From positions 744,001 through 808,000 of the forward strand of contig CAVRYY010000002.1 in the NCBI GenBank assembly GCA_963725655.1: a stretch of DNA of 64,000 bases. The letters are read 5' to 3'. The notes under the pieces are model-generated. The model saw only the letters and a program-made list of their open reading frames with translations, did not search any database and was not told where the DNA came from. This DNA is from CAVRXT01 sp963725655. Its GTDB lineage: Bacteria > Acidobacteriota > Terriglobia > Acidiferrales > UBA7541. Below, in pieces: positions 22,628-30,520 of this stretch. Position 1 is the stretch's first letter, and every line of letters starts with the position of its first letter. The position numbers and the translations under genes are program-made.

Positions 22628-24133
22628 ATGATTGGCCTTCGGCTGTTCGCCGTCTTTTTCTTGGTCGCCGTCAACGGTTTCTTCGCCGCCGCCGAATTCT
22701 CGCTTGTCGCCGTTCGCCAGTCGCGTATCCGCCAACTCGCGCAACGCGGTGATTCCCGCGCCCGCGTGGTCGAACTACTCACCGCTGACCTCGGCCGCGT
22801 TGTTTCCGGCGTGCAAGTCGGCATCACTCTGGCCAGCTTGGCCCTGGGGTACATCGGTGAAGTTACTTTGGCCGAATTCCTGCGTCCTCTCGCCGCGGTA
22901 CTTCCCGGCGTGTGGGTCGGACTGGCCGCGCACACCGTCGCTCTGGTCCTCGCCTTTGGCTTGCTCACCGTTGTTCAAGTCATCCTCGGCGAGCTGGTTC
23001 CCAAGACCCTCAGCCTCGCCCACGCCGAGCGCGTCGCGCTGATCATCGCCCGCCCCTTCCACGCCTTCCTCAAACTTTTCTCCTGGGCCATCAATCTTCT
23101 GGATGCCGTCGCCGACAAAATCGTTCTCTGGCTCGGCGTCACCTCGCCTCCCAGCCACCACGGCGTTCGCTCCGCCGAAGAATTGCAAGTGGTCATCGAA
23201 CAGGCCCGCGATCGCGGCTTCCTTCAGCCCGCCGAAGTGCAGTTCATGCAGAACGCCATGAAGCTCCACCAGGTCCAGGTTCGCGAGCTGATGGTCCCGC
23301 GCCCGGACATGCACGCGCTCCCCGCCTCCGCTACTCTCGAAGAAACCATGAACCTGTTCGCCACCACCCAGCGTTCCCGCATTCCCGTTTACTCCGGTTC
23401 GATCGATCACATCGTTGGCATGGTCCACATCAAGGACTTCATATGGGTGCTCCTCGATCGCGCCCGCCGCGCCGAAGAGCATCTTCCTCCGCCCACCTTC
23501 GAACTGCGCCGCATGGTGCGCGACGTCCTCATCGTTCCGGAAACCAAGCCCGCCAGCGAGCTGCTTCTCGAATTCCGCGCCAAGCGCGCCGGCCTCGCCG
23601 CCATCGTCGACGAATTCGGCAGTATCCTGGGCATGGTCACCATGGAAGACATTCTCGAGCAAATGGTTGGCGAGATTCACGATGAATTCGACGTCATCGA
23701 ACGCCCCCTCGTCCTCGCCGACGGCTCCACCATTTTCGACGCGTCTCTTACCGTCCGCGATCTTGCTACCATCTACCACATCTCCGTCCCCGACGATCCC
23801 CAGTACGAAACCATTGGCGGCTTCGTCCTTTCCCGCCTCGGTTTCATGCCGCGCGGCGGCGAAACCTTCGAAGAAAATGGCTATCGCTTCACCGTGATGG
23901 AAATGGATCGCCGCCGCATCTCGCGCATCCGGGTCAAACAAGTTTTCGCCGCCGGCGAATTCGCTGCCGCCGCCGCTACCGGCGCAGGCGACGCAAGAGA
24001 CGCAAGCGACGCAGATGACGCGGAGCAGGGAACTGAATCCGCCGCCGCGCCCGGTTCACCCGGCCACTCCCACCACCGCGGCGAAACAGAAGACGAAACC
24101 GCACGCGACGTCCAGGCGCGCCGCGCAAAATGA
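22628..24133 (+). CDS. CNNM-CBS-CorC/HlyC family transporter (hemolysin-like)
   Basis: The 501-residue protein has an N-terminal CNNM membrane domain (about 1-165; four hydrophobic segments, FFAAAEFSLVAVRQSRIRQL) and two CBS domains (about 205-325; ELMVPRPDMHALPASATLEE, GMVTMEDILEQMVGEI). A C-terminal CorC/HlyC transporter-associated domain (about 340-425; GGFVLSRLGFMPRGGETFEE) precedes an acidic Ala/Asp-rich tail. Related proteins export Mg2+ or Co2+ or support their efflux; the old hemolysin name is not functional evidence. Its stop overlaps the ATG of the downstream permease gene. Confidence 0.9.
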   Translation: MIGLRLFAVFFLVAVNGFFAAAEFSLVAVRQSRIRQLAQRGDSRARVVELLTADLGRVVSGVQVGITLASLALGYIGEVTLAEFLRPLAAVLPGVWVGLAAHTVALVLAFGLLTVVQVILGELVPKTLSLAHAERVALIIARPFHAFLKLFSWAINLLDAVADKIVLWLGVTSPPSHHGVRSAEELQVVIEQARDRGFLQPAEVQFMQNAMKLHQVQVRELMVPRPDMHALPASATLEETMNLFATTQRSRIPVYSGSIDHIVGMVHIKDFIWVLLDRARRAEEHLPPPTFELRRMVRDVLIVPETKPASELLLEFRAKRAGLAAIVDEFGSILGMVTMEDILEQMVGEIHDEFDVIERPLVLADGSTIFDASLTVRDLATIYHISVPDDPQYETIGGFVLSRLGFMPRGGETFEENGYRFTVMEMDRRRISRIRVKQVFAAGEFAAAAATGAGDARDASDADDAEQGTESAAAPGSPGHSHHRGETEDETARDVQARRAK

Positions 24134-25050
24134 TCCGCTACTTCGCTTCCCGCTTGCTTCTCGCCCTCCCAGCCGTTTGGCTGATCCTCACCATGGTGTT
24201 TCTCCTCGCCCACATCATCCCCGGCGATCCCGTCCAGCAAATGCTCGGCGAAGGCGCCCGCGGCGAAGATCTCCAGCAGCTCCGCCACACTCTCGGCCTC
24301 GACGCCCCGATCGGCGTTCAGTACGTCCGCTATCTCGGCGGTCTCGCCCACGGTAATCTCGGTGAGTCGATTCGCTTCCAGCGCCCTGTCGCGCGCTTGA
24401 TCCTCGAACACTATCCCGCCACTCTCGAACTCTCGGCCCTCGCCCTGATCGTCTGCGCCGGCATCGGCATCCCCGCCGGCCTGTGGGCTGCCCAGCGTCG
24501 CGGCGCCAGCGTCGATCACGCCATCGGCCTGTTCACTCTGTTCGGTCTCTCCGTTCCCAATTTCGCTCTTGGCCCGGTCCTGATTTTATTTTTCTCCGTG
24601 ATCCTCGGTTGGCTCCCAGTTTCCGGACGCGGCGGACCCGCTCACGCCATCCTGCCATCCATCACGCTGGGCGCCGCGCTAGCCGCCATCCTCACCCGCA
24701 TGGTTCGCATCGCCGTTATCGAAGAGCTTTCCGCCGACTACGTCCGCACCGCCCGCGCCAAAGGCCTCTCGGAAACCGCGGTCCTGTTCCGCCACGCCTT
24801 CCGCAACGCCCTGATCCCCATCCTCACCATCCTGGGCCTGCAATTCGGCACGCTACTTGCAGGCACCATCGTCACCGAAACAATTTTCTCCTGGCCAGGC
24901 ATCGGCCGCCTCTCCGTTCAGGCGATCGAAGCCCGCGACTACCCGCTTCTCCAGGGCTGCATCCTCCTAATCGCCCTGACCTATGTATTAGTGAATCTCC
25001 TCACCGACTTCCTCTACGCTCTAGTCGATCCCAGAGTGAGGCTCTCATGA
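24130..25050 (+). CDS. ABC transporter permease, dipeptide/oligopeptide type (DppB-like)
   Basis: The 306-residue protein has six predicted membrane helices. The N-terminus MIRYFASRLLLALPAVWLIL is typical of DppB/OppB. The EAA loop reads EELSADYVRTARAKGLSETA and contacts the ATPase. Substrates of such systems are di- or oligopeptides, nickel or glycosides. It starts with ATGA overlap on the CorC-type gene. Its partner permease lies 352 bp downstream, and no ATPase or binding protein gene is in the window. Confidence 0.9.
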   Translation: MIRYFASRLLLALPAVWLILTMVFLLAHIIPGDPVQQMLGEGARGEDLQQLRHTLGLDAPIGVQYVRYLGGLAHGNLGESIRFQRPVARLILEHYPATLELSALALIVCAGIGIPAGLWAAQRRGASVDHAIGLFTLFGLSVPNFALGPVLILFFSVILGWLPVSGRGGPAHAILPSITLGAALAAILTRMVRIAVIEELSADYVRTARAKGLSETAVLFRHAFRNALIPILTILGLQFGTLLAGTIVTETIFSWPGIGRLSVQAIEARDYPLLQGCILLIALTYVLVNLLTDFLYALVDPRVRLS

Positions 25051-25108
25051 CCGCCGCATGCTTAGCCTCATGCTTCCACGTTTTTCCGCCTTCATCTTTT
25101 GACTCATG

Positions 25109-25183
25109 TTTATACGGTTCTACGCTGTTATCTTTTCCGGGTGCCCCACTCCTCCCTGGTTCTGGGAAGGGTGGGCGTATCGG
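25109..25183 (+). repeat. A-family dispersed repeat
   Basis: ATACGGTTCTACGCTGTTAT, then CTTTTCCGGGTGCCCCACTC, a CCC/GGG inverted segment around CTGGTTC, and GGGTGGGCGTATCGG. It has the same organisation as the copies at 27487 and 35741. Confidence 0.75.
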
Positions 25184-25266
25184 CCATAGCAGCAGTGAGT
25201 CTCCACCCAAAAGTGACGGGTGATTTTTTTGACTGTGTCTTTATGACTTTGTGTCTTGAATTTGGT

Positions 25267-25325
25267 GTAGAGGTCGAAGGTGGGTGCCCCACACGTCGTT
25301 CTTACGTGTGGGGGTTTTGACTTTG
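25267..25325 (+). repeat. B-family dispersed hairpin repeat
   Basis: Perfect 10-bp arms CCCCACACGT (25287-25296) and ACGTGTGGGG (25304-25313), preceded by GTCGAAGGTGGGTG and followed by GTTTTGACTTTG. Nearly identical to the copy at 16171. Confidence 0.8.
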
Positions 25326-25402
25326 TTCAGATTCCATTTCCTAAGGTTGTGTGTCTTGAACTTACTCTCAGATTCCGTTCCCACCAACGAGGACGTGGCT
25401 CA

Positions 25403-26263
25403 GTGAACGGTCTCCGCCAATTCCTCCGCCAAAGCATCCTGGGCCGTTGTGGCCTTGCTTTAGCGCTGCTCCTGATAATCGCCGCACTAGCCGCCCCGTG
25501 GCTAGCTCCCTACGATCCCTCCGCACAAAATCTCCCCGCGCGCCTCTCCCCGCCCGACCACTCCCACTGGATGGGCACCGACGAACTAGGCCGCGACATC
25601 CTCTCGAGAATCCTCTACGGCACGCGCGTCTCGATGTTAGTAAGTTTCTCGGTAGTCCTCGGCGCCGGCCTTTTCGGACTCTTCATCGGCGCCCTCTCCG
25701 GCTACTACGGCGGCTGGTTCGACCGCATCATCAACGTAGCCATACTCAATGCCTTCCTATCTTTCCCAGGCATCCTGTTAGCGATCGCCTTCTCCGCATT
25801 CCTCGGCCCAGGCCTGGGAAAAGTGATCCTGGCTTTAGTAATCACCGGATGGGCAGGCTACGCGCGCCTGGCGAGAGCCCAAGTCCTCCAGCAAAAGGAA
25901 ATGGAATACGTCCTGGCCGCCCGCTCCCTCGGCGCAAGCGACGCGCGAATCCTGATGCGTCACCTGCTCCCCAACATTCTTCAGCCAGTGATGGTCCAAG
26001 CCACCATAGCCATCGCCGGCGCGATCCTCGCCGAATCCACCCTAAGTTTTCTAGGTCTGGGTGTCTTGGCCCCGCTCCCCAGTTGGGGCGCCATGCTAAA
26101 CGACGCCCGCGGCCACCTATTCGACGCCCCCCACCTCGTAATCTTCCCGGCCTTAGCGGTAATGTCCGCCGTCCTGGCCTTCAACCTCTTAGGCGACGCC
26201 CTCCGCGACTGGATGGACCCGCGCATGCGCGCCTACCTGGCCATCACCGACCTCTCCCGCTAG
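25403..26263 (+). CDS. ABC transporter permease, dipeptide/oligopeptide type (DppC-like)
   Basis: The 286-residue protein starts at GTG 25403, with AGGA 8 bp upstream. The longer open frame to 25280 would translate the B-family repeat and is rejected. It contains the DppC/OppC hallmark APWLAPYDPSAQNLPARLSP, HWMGTDELGRDILSRILYGTR, six membrane helices and the EAA loop QQKEMEYVLAARSLGASD. It should pair with the DppB-like permease upstream to form the membrane channel. Confidence 0.9.
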   Translation: MNGLRQFLRQSILGRCGLALALLLIIAALAAPWLAPYDPSAQNLPARLSPPDHSHWMGTDELGRDILSRILYGTRVSMLVSFSVVLGAGLFGLFIGALSGYYGGWFDRIINVAILNAFLSFPGILLAIAFSAFLGPGLGKVILALVITGWAGYARLARAQVLQQKEMEYVLAARSLGASDARILMRHLLPNILQPVMVQATIAIAGAILAESTLSFLGLGVLAPLPSWGAMLNDARGHLFDAPHLVIFPALAVMSAVLAFNLLGDALRDWMDPRMRAYLAITDLSR

Positions 26264-26311
26264 ATTTCTTCTCCGTATCTTTGACACCGGTTCGTACACT
26301 TTCTCCTGAAT

Positions 26312-26408
26312 ATCGAGCAAATTTATTGACGATAGGGTTTGCTGAGCGAATCGAAATGGGTGCCCCAGGTGTCGCTTCCACACCTGGGTTCTCTATGTTT
26401 TTGACTTG
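26312..26408 (+). repeat. C-family dispersed hairpin repeat
   Basis: Perfect 9-bp arms CCCAGGTGT (26364-26372) and ACACCTGGG (26380-26388). It is preceded by ATCGAGCAAATTTATTGACG and followed by TTCTCTATGTTTTTGACTTG. It lies between convergent dppC-like and SAM hydrolase genes. Confidence 0.78.
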
Positions 26409-26498
26409 ATCTAAAGGCAGGAAACAGCGAGAACGAAAGAGCCCACAACAACAGAGTTCAGTGAGGAGAAATGTCAGACATCGAGTGCCGCAAAAAAA

Positions 26499-27293
26499 CT
26501 ACCCCACCTCCACCACCACCTCGCCCCCGCGGCCAACCCCCAGCGCCCGCGCCGCACTCCCCTTATTCGTACAAATCTCCAGCGACCCGCTGGAACCAAT
26601 AATCCCAAACACCTCTCCGCTAGCGCCCGCCGCAAATGACGTAACCACGCGCCCAACCTCGCCCTTCCCCACACGAATCTTGAATTTCCCGTCCGCCGCC
26701 ACTAGCACCGCCGCATCCTCAGGCGTAATATTCGTAATCAGATTCCCAAAGTTATCCACCTTCAGCACTATGCCTTTGACTGTCGTCCCGTCCGCCTTAG
26801 GTTTCGGAATGCTGAGCTTCACAATGTCCGTAACCTCCTCACCGAACGCATTAAACTGATACGCCTTCGATAGCCAAGCCGCTACCGGCGCAAAAATATC
26901 CCGCCCATGAAACGTGTTGCTGACCGGCTGCTGGAAATAGTGATCCGCGGTAATGTGCCAAGCCGTCAGTATCGATTGCTTCTCGTAGACCATCGATAGC
27001 ACCCCATTATCCGGCGCCACAAAAAAATGATTGTCCCCCCGCACCAGTATCGGACGCCGCGGCGTCCCCACCCCCGGATCCACCACCACCAAATGAATCG
27101 TCTTCGGCGGAAAATATTTGTGCGCCAACCCGATCGCCATCGCCCCGTCCAGCAGATCGAACGGAATCACGTTGTGGGTGATGTCCACCACTTCCGCCTC
27201 AGGATTGATTCCCAAAATCACACCCTTCACCACCCCAACCAAGTGGTCGGAATTGCCATAGTCCGTAGTAAGCGTAACAATCGGCCGCGCCAA
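26499..27293 (-). CDS. SAM hydroxide adenosyltransferase (SAM hydrolase, DUF62 family)
   Basis: The 264-residue protein begins PIVTLTTDYGNSDHLVGVVK, the family signature, and continues with VVDITHNVIPFDLLDGA, HLVVVDPGVGTPRRPI and FVAPDNGVLSMVYE. The C-terminal beta-barrel includes KVDNFGNLITNI and FGIIGSSGSLEI. Characterised members hydrolyse S-adenosylmethionine to adenosine and methionine using an activated water, and relate to fluorinases and chlorinases. The TTG start is well supported by AGGAGAT about 6 bp upstream on the minus strand. Confidence 0.9.
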   Translation of the reverse strand: MARPIVTLTTDYGNSDHLVGVVKGVILGINPEAEVVDITHNVIPFDLLDGAMAIGLAHKYFPPKTIHLVVVDPGVGTPRRPILVRGDNHFFVAPDNGVLSMVYEKQSILTAWHITADHYFQQPVSNTFHGRDIFAPVAAWLSKAYQFNAFGEEVTDIVKLSIPKPKADGTTVKGIVLKVDNFGNLITNITPEDAAVLVAADGKFKIRVGKGEVGRVVTSFAAGASGEVFGIIGSSGSLEICTNKGSAARALGVGRGGEVVVEVG

Positions 27294-27486
27294 GGTTGAT
27301 CTCCTAAGATTCCGCTAAAAGCCGTGCACCACCACCGCAATATCGACGCTAAATCCCTCCTCCCAGACTGTCAACCCTCCCGCCTGCCGACGTTTCCATC
27401 GGCATAAACGCCCGAGTGGCACACCCATCCCTGGCCTGCAAAATTAAGACGATTCCACGGTTCCAAGCCCTTCTCCGTTCGAGCGA

Positions 27487-27690
27487 TTTTACGGTTCTAC
27501 GCCCTTTCCTTTCCGGGTGCCCCACTCTTCCGAGTTTTTGGCAAGGGTGGGCGTACTGACCTTCTGCATTGTTAAGCATTAGCAACCCGACGCGAGCCCG
27601 CGTCTTTATGATTCTAGTTTTTGCCTCACGCTTCCATGCACTTCGGGTGCCCCACTCTTCCCAGTTTTTGGGAAGGGTGGGTGTTTTGAC
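27487..27690 (+). repeat. two A-family dispersed repeats
   Basis: Copy 1 (27487-27560) reads TTACGGTTCTACGCCCTTTC, then TCCGGGTGCCCCACTCTTCC and AAGGGTGGGCGTACTGACC. Copy 2 (27628-27690) keeps the right half with the hairpin CTTCCCA/TGGGAAG around TTTTT, then GGTGGGTGTTTTGACG. Confidence 0.72.
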
Positions 27691-27730
27691 GTCGGTCTAG
27701 GTGTTGCCGGTGGGCGTTTTGACGTCGGTG

Positions 27731-27785
27731 TAGAAGTCCAAGGTGGGTTCCCCACTCGTCGATTTCACGTGTGGGGTTCTTGACG
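27731..27785 (+). repeat. degenerate B-family dispersed repeat
   Basis: AGAAGTCCAAGGTGGGTTCC, then CCCACTCGT and ACGTGTGGGG arms around CGATTTC, with two mismatches relative to the perfect copies, then TTCTTGACG. Confidence 0.7.
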
Positions 27786-27811
27786 TTGCTCCTGTTTGTT
27801 AGGTTTGCTCC

Positions 27812-28324
27812 TTACATCCCTAATTTCGGGTCCTTAACCCCAGCCCAACGCAGCGCCTCCTCCCGATCCGCAAACGCCCGCATCTGCACCGGCCTCCCGT
27901 CCCGAAACGTATAGACATCCGCCAGCCGAACCTCGCCCCACTCCGCGCTGCCCTTACTACGAAATCGCGCATGCACAAAAACCACGATGCGATCCCCAGC
28001 CGCAATAAACCGTTCCGGCTCGCTGCGTCCCTCCGCCCAACCCGCCCGCGACCGCGTCAAGTACCCTTGCACCTCCGCAGTCCCGTGATGAGTCCCCCCT
28101 CCCGGAAACGAGTCAGGCTCAGTCCACTCAATCTGCGGATCCAGCCCCGCGACGGCCCCAGCCATGTCCCCTCGGTTGAACGCATCGTAAGCCTTCTGCA
28201 GTAACTCAATCGCGCGCTCCCGCCCCGCAATGGCCTCCATCGCGTCCCCCGAACGACCGCGCCCACACCCAATCGCAGCGCAGCAAAGAAATCCGATCCA
28301 GCAAATAATCAGCAGCTTACTCAT
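27812..28324 (-). CDS. SnoaL-like (NTF2 superfamily) lipoprotein
   Basis: From ATG 28324 the 170-residue product has a lipoprotein signal (MSKLLIICWIGFLCCAAIGC), with lipidated Cys at about 20. The NTF2-like domain follows: AIELLQKAYDAFNRGDMAGAV, IEWTEPDSFPGGGTHHGTAEV and RIVVFVHARFRSKGSAEWGE. SnoaL-like folds include cyclases, isomerases and many non-enzymatic binding proteins, so the function is open. The longer frame to 28597 is antisense to the antitoxin gene and is not used. Confidence 0.8.
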   Translation of the reverse strand: MSKLLIICWIGFLCCAAIGCGRGRSGDAMEAIAGRERAIELLQKAYDAFNRGDMAGAVAGLDPQIEWTEPDSFPGGGTHHGTAEVQGYLTRSRAGWAEGRSEPERFIAAGDRIVVFVHARFRSKGSAEWGEVRLADVYTFRDGRPVQMRAFADREEALRWAGVKDPKLGM

Positions 28325-28428
28325 ACCGCCATCGCTCTCCAGCGCCAAGATGGAGTCTCGCAATCGCGTTTCGGAAACCCCGCTGGAATCGTCATGACAA
28401 ACCGCGTCGGTTGCGTTAGGTTTGATAC

Positions 28429-28695
28429 ATGGATACCGTGCACGTTGAGCTGCCCTCCGCTCTGCTAAAGGCCGCAAATCTGGAGGAAAACAACCTCTCT
28501 CAGGAAGCGGCTCGTTTGCTAGCTCTCGAACTTTATCGCGAAGATAAAATCTCGCTGGGCCGCGCTGCCGAACTTTGCCAGACGCCGCTAGCCGCATTCA
28601 TGGACTTCGCCGCAAAGCACGGCGTCCCTCCCTTACGATACACCAACGAAGAGCTGGAAAAGGAGCGCCGCTCCACGGATCAGCTCGAATTTTGA
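28429..28695 (+). CDS. UPF0175 family antitoxin
   Basis: The 88-residue protein has the UPF0175 pattern: N-terminal beta strand (VHVELPSALLKAA), SQEAARLLALELYREDKISL, GRAAELCQTPLAAFMDFAAK and HGVPPLRYTNEELEKE. Such proteins are predicted ribbon/helix DNA-binding antitoxins paired with DUF3368 PIN-domain toxins. The next gene overlaps its stop (TTGA), fitting a type II toxin-antitoxin operon. Confidence 0.85.
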   Translation: MDTVHVELPSALLKAANLEENNLSQEAARLLALELYREDKISLGRAAELCQTPLAAFMDFAAKHGVPPLRYTNEELEKERRSTDQLEF

Positions 28696-29186
28696 TCGTC
28701 GTGTCGAATTCATCTCCGCTCGTCATCCTGGCAAAGCTAGATTGCTTTGAGCTTCTGAATCGTCTGTTTGCCATTTTGTATATTCCCAGGTCAGTCCACC
28801 ACGAGGTTGTCGTGCGCGGTGCTGGTCTGCCCGGAGCAGCCGAGGTTGCCGAATCGAAATGGATTCAAGTAAAGCCACTCCGCAATCCAGCAACCCTGGT
28901 CCAGGCCCAAAACAAATATGCACTAGGGGAAGGGGAGCTCAGCGCTATCGTGCTGGCACAAGAAATCCATGCGAGTTTGGTTCTGCTCGACGATTCCAAT
29001 GCGCGCAAACTAGCCACGATGCAGGGTCTCCAAGTCCGCGGCAGTGTTGGTCTTCTCGAAGCCTTTTATCTGCGGGGCTACCTAGTCGACCTCCGGGCTG
29101 CCTATCGCCAACTTCAGTTGCACAGCTACATCGACCAGCGGCTCTTAGACGCTCGTCTGAACTCGTTGGGACTTCCCGCCCTCTAG
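28692..29186 (+). CDS. DUF3368 PIN-like toxin
   Basis: The 164-residue protein from TTG 28692 begins IVVSNSSPLVILAKLDCFEL, with the first PIN acidic position replaced by the NSSP motif typical of DUF3368. Later motifs are YIPRSVHHEVVVRGAGLPGA, LGEGELSAIVLAQE (acidic GEGE), VLLDDSNARKLA (DD, metal site) and VRGSVGLLEAFYLRGYL. It is probably an RNase toxin neutralised by the overlapping UPF0175 protein. GTG 28701 is an alternative start. The overlap with the antitoxin indicates translational coupling. Confidence 0.83.
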   Translation: MIVVSNSSPLVILAKLDCFELLNRLFAILYIPRSVHHEVVVRGAGLPGAAEVAESKWIQVKPLRNPATLVQAQNKYALGEGELSAIVLAQEIHASLVLLDDSNARKLATMQGLQVRGSVGLLEAFYLRGYLVDLRAAYRQLQLHSYIDQRLLDARLNSLGLPAL

Positions 29187-29264
29187 GCCGGTTCAGCGAG
29201 CGCGGAATTCTGCGCCCTTGGCCGGTCGCTGTGGCACGAATGTTTCGCGCGTGCCCCCCACGCC

Positions 29265-29293
29265 TTGACCCCTCCTCCCCGCCCAGCTATTCT
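29265..29293 (+). promoter_or_regulatory. sigma70-like promoter for the iscS-like/mnmA unit
   Basis: TTGACC (29265-29270) and TATTCT (29288-29293) are separated by exactly 17 bp. They lie just upstream of the TTG start at 29315, leaving a very short leader that still contains GGAG at 29302-29305. Confidence 0.5.
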
Positions 29294-29314
29294 GGATTCT
29301 CGGAGTCTTCTCCC

Positions 29315-30520
29315 TTGCGCGTTTATCTCGACTTTAATGCCACTACGCCTGTCGATCCCGCGGTCCTCGCCGCGATGACTCCTTATTTTTCCGCCGAATT
29401 CGGCAACGCTAGCTCCATCCATTCCGCCGGCCAGCGTGCGCGTTCGAGCGTCGAACGCGCCCGCGAAAGCGTCGCCAGCCTGCTCGGCGCGAAGCCGGCC
29501 GAAATCGTCTTTACCGGCAGCGGCACCGAAGCAAACAATCTCGCCATTCTGGGCACGGTCGCCCCGGGCGCCACCAAGCGCCACGTGATCACCACCACCA
29601 TCGAACATCACGCCGTCCTGCACTCTTGCGCCGCGCTACAAGCGCGCCACGTCCACCAAGCCAGCGAAGTCACCTACGTCGGAGTCGGCCACGATGGCCT
29701 CGTCGATCCCGAAAATATTCGCCGCGCCCTGCGCCCCGATACCGCGCTCATCACCGTCATGCATGCCAACAACGAGCTCGGCACCATTCAACCCATCGAA
29801 GAAATCGGCAAGATCGCGCGCGCCGCCGGAGTCTTCTTCCACACCGACGCCGTGCAATCCGCCGGCAAACTCCCCATCGATGTCGACCGCCTCGGCGTCG
29901 ATTTGCTTTCCATCGCCGCTCACAAATTTTACGGGCCCAAGGGCGTCGGCGCTTTGTACGTGCGCTCCGGCGTGCCTATCGCTCCCATTCTTTACGGCGG
30001 CCATCACGAACGCGATCGCCGTCCCGGCACCGAAAACGTCCCCGGCATCGTCGGCCTTGGCAAGGCCGCCGAATTGGCCGCCCATCATGTCCGCCTCGAC
30101 TTCGAAAAAATCGGCGCGCTGAGAAACCGTTTCGAGCAGGCCCTGCTCGAAACGGTCCCGCAGTGCTTCATCAACGGTCACCACGACCGCCGCATTCCCA
30201 ACACCAGCAATTTCACATTTGCAAACGCGGTAGGCGAGTCCCTGCAAATCGGCCTCGACCTCCAGGGCGTCGCCTGTTCCACAGGCGCCGCCTGCTCCTC
30301 CGGCGCGATCGAGCCATCGCACGTGCTCACCGCCATCGGCCTGTCCCACGACCACGCCAACGCCAGCCTGCGCTTCAGCCTCGGCCACGGAACCACCGAC
30401 GCCGAAATTGATTTCGCCCTCAGCGTAATTCCCAGCGTAGTCGAACGCCTGCGCGACCTCGCCCCCGCGCAAACCCAGCCGCCGCAGCCGCTCCCGACCA
30501 AAGCGGTCTCCGTCCGATGA
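29315..30520 (+). CDS. iscS: cysteine desulfurase (IscS/NifS family)
   Basis: The 401-residue PLP enzyme starts RVYLDFNATTPVDPAVLAAM at TTG 29315, with GGAG 9 bp upstream. The longer frame upstream is antitoxin/toxin shadow. Motifs: TGSGTEANNLAI, TTTIEHHAVLHSCA, FHTDAVQSAGK, the PLP lysine in SIAAHKFYGPKGVGALYV, and the catalytic cysteine in GVACSTGAACSSGAIEPSHV. It moves sulfur from cysteine to protein persulfide, feeding Fe-S assembly and tRNA thiolation. The stop overlaps the ATG of mnmA, which suggests a main role as sulfur donor for tRNA 2-thiouridine. Confidence 0.9.
   Translation: MRVYLDFNATTPVDPAVLAAMTPYFSAEFGNASSIHSAGQRARSSVERARESVASLLGAKPAEIVFTGSGTEANNLAILGTVAPGATKRHVITTTIEHHAVLHSCAALQARHVHQASEVTYVGVGHDGLVDPENIRRALRPDTALITVMHANNELGTIQPIEEIGKIARAAGVFFHTDAVQSAGKLPIDVDRLGVDLLSIAAHKFYGPKGVGALYVRSGVPIAPILYGGHHERDRRPGTENVPGIVGLGKAAELAAHHVRLDFEKIGALRNRFEQALLETVPQCFINGHHDRRIPNTSNFTFANAVGESLQIGLDLQGVACSTGAACSSGAIEPSHVLTAIGLSHDHANASLRFSLGHGTTDAEIDFALSVIPSVVERLRDLAPAQTQPPQPLPTKAVSVR

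Larger units (their letters stand above)
25051..25402. other. gap between the two permease genes filled by repeats and a weak terminator-like hairpin
   Basis: An A-family repeat (25109-25183) and a B-family repeat (25267-25325) occupy most of this 352-bp gap. Between them CACCC (25204-25208) and GGGTG (25218-25222) precede a run of seven T (25224-25230), a possible weak terminator. No gene is present. Confidence 0.6.
27294..27811. other. gene-free repeat-rich region
   Basis: This 518-bp gap holds two A-family repeats (27487-27560 and 27628-27690) and one degenerate B-family repeat (27731-27785). No supported gene was found. The ORF 27349-27585 on the minus strand spans repeat sequence and is rejected. 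Confidence 0.6.

Noticed and set aside
25280..25402. Upstream extension of the DppC-like permease
   Set aside because: The extra residues translate the B-family repeat; GTG 25403 has an RBS and matches family N-termini.
28859..29314. 152-codon N-terminal extension of the cysteine desulfurase
   Set aside because: It overlaps the DUF3368 toxin in another frame; the family begins at RVYLDFNATTP, and a promoter and RBS lie just before TTG 29315.
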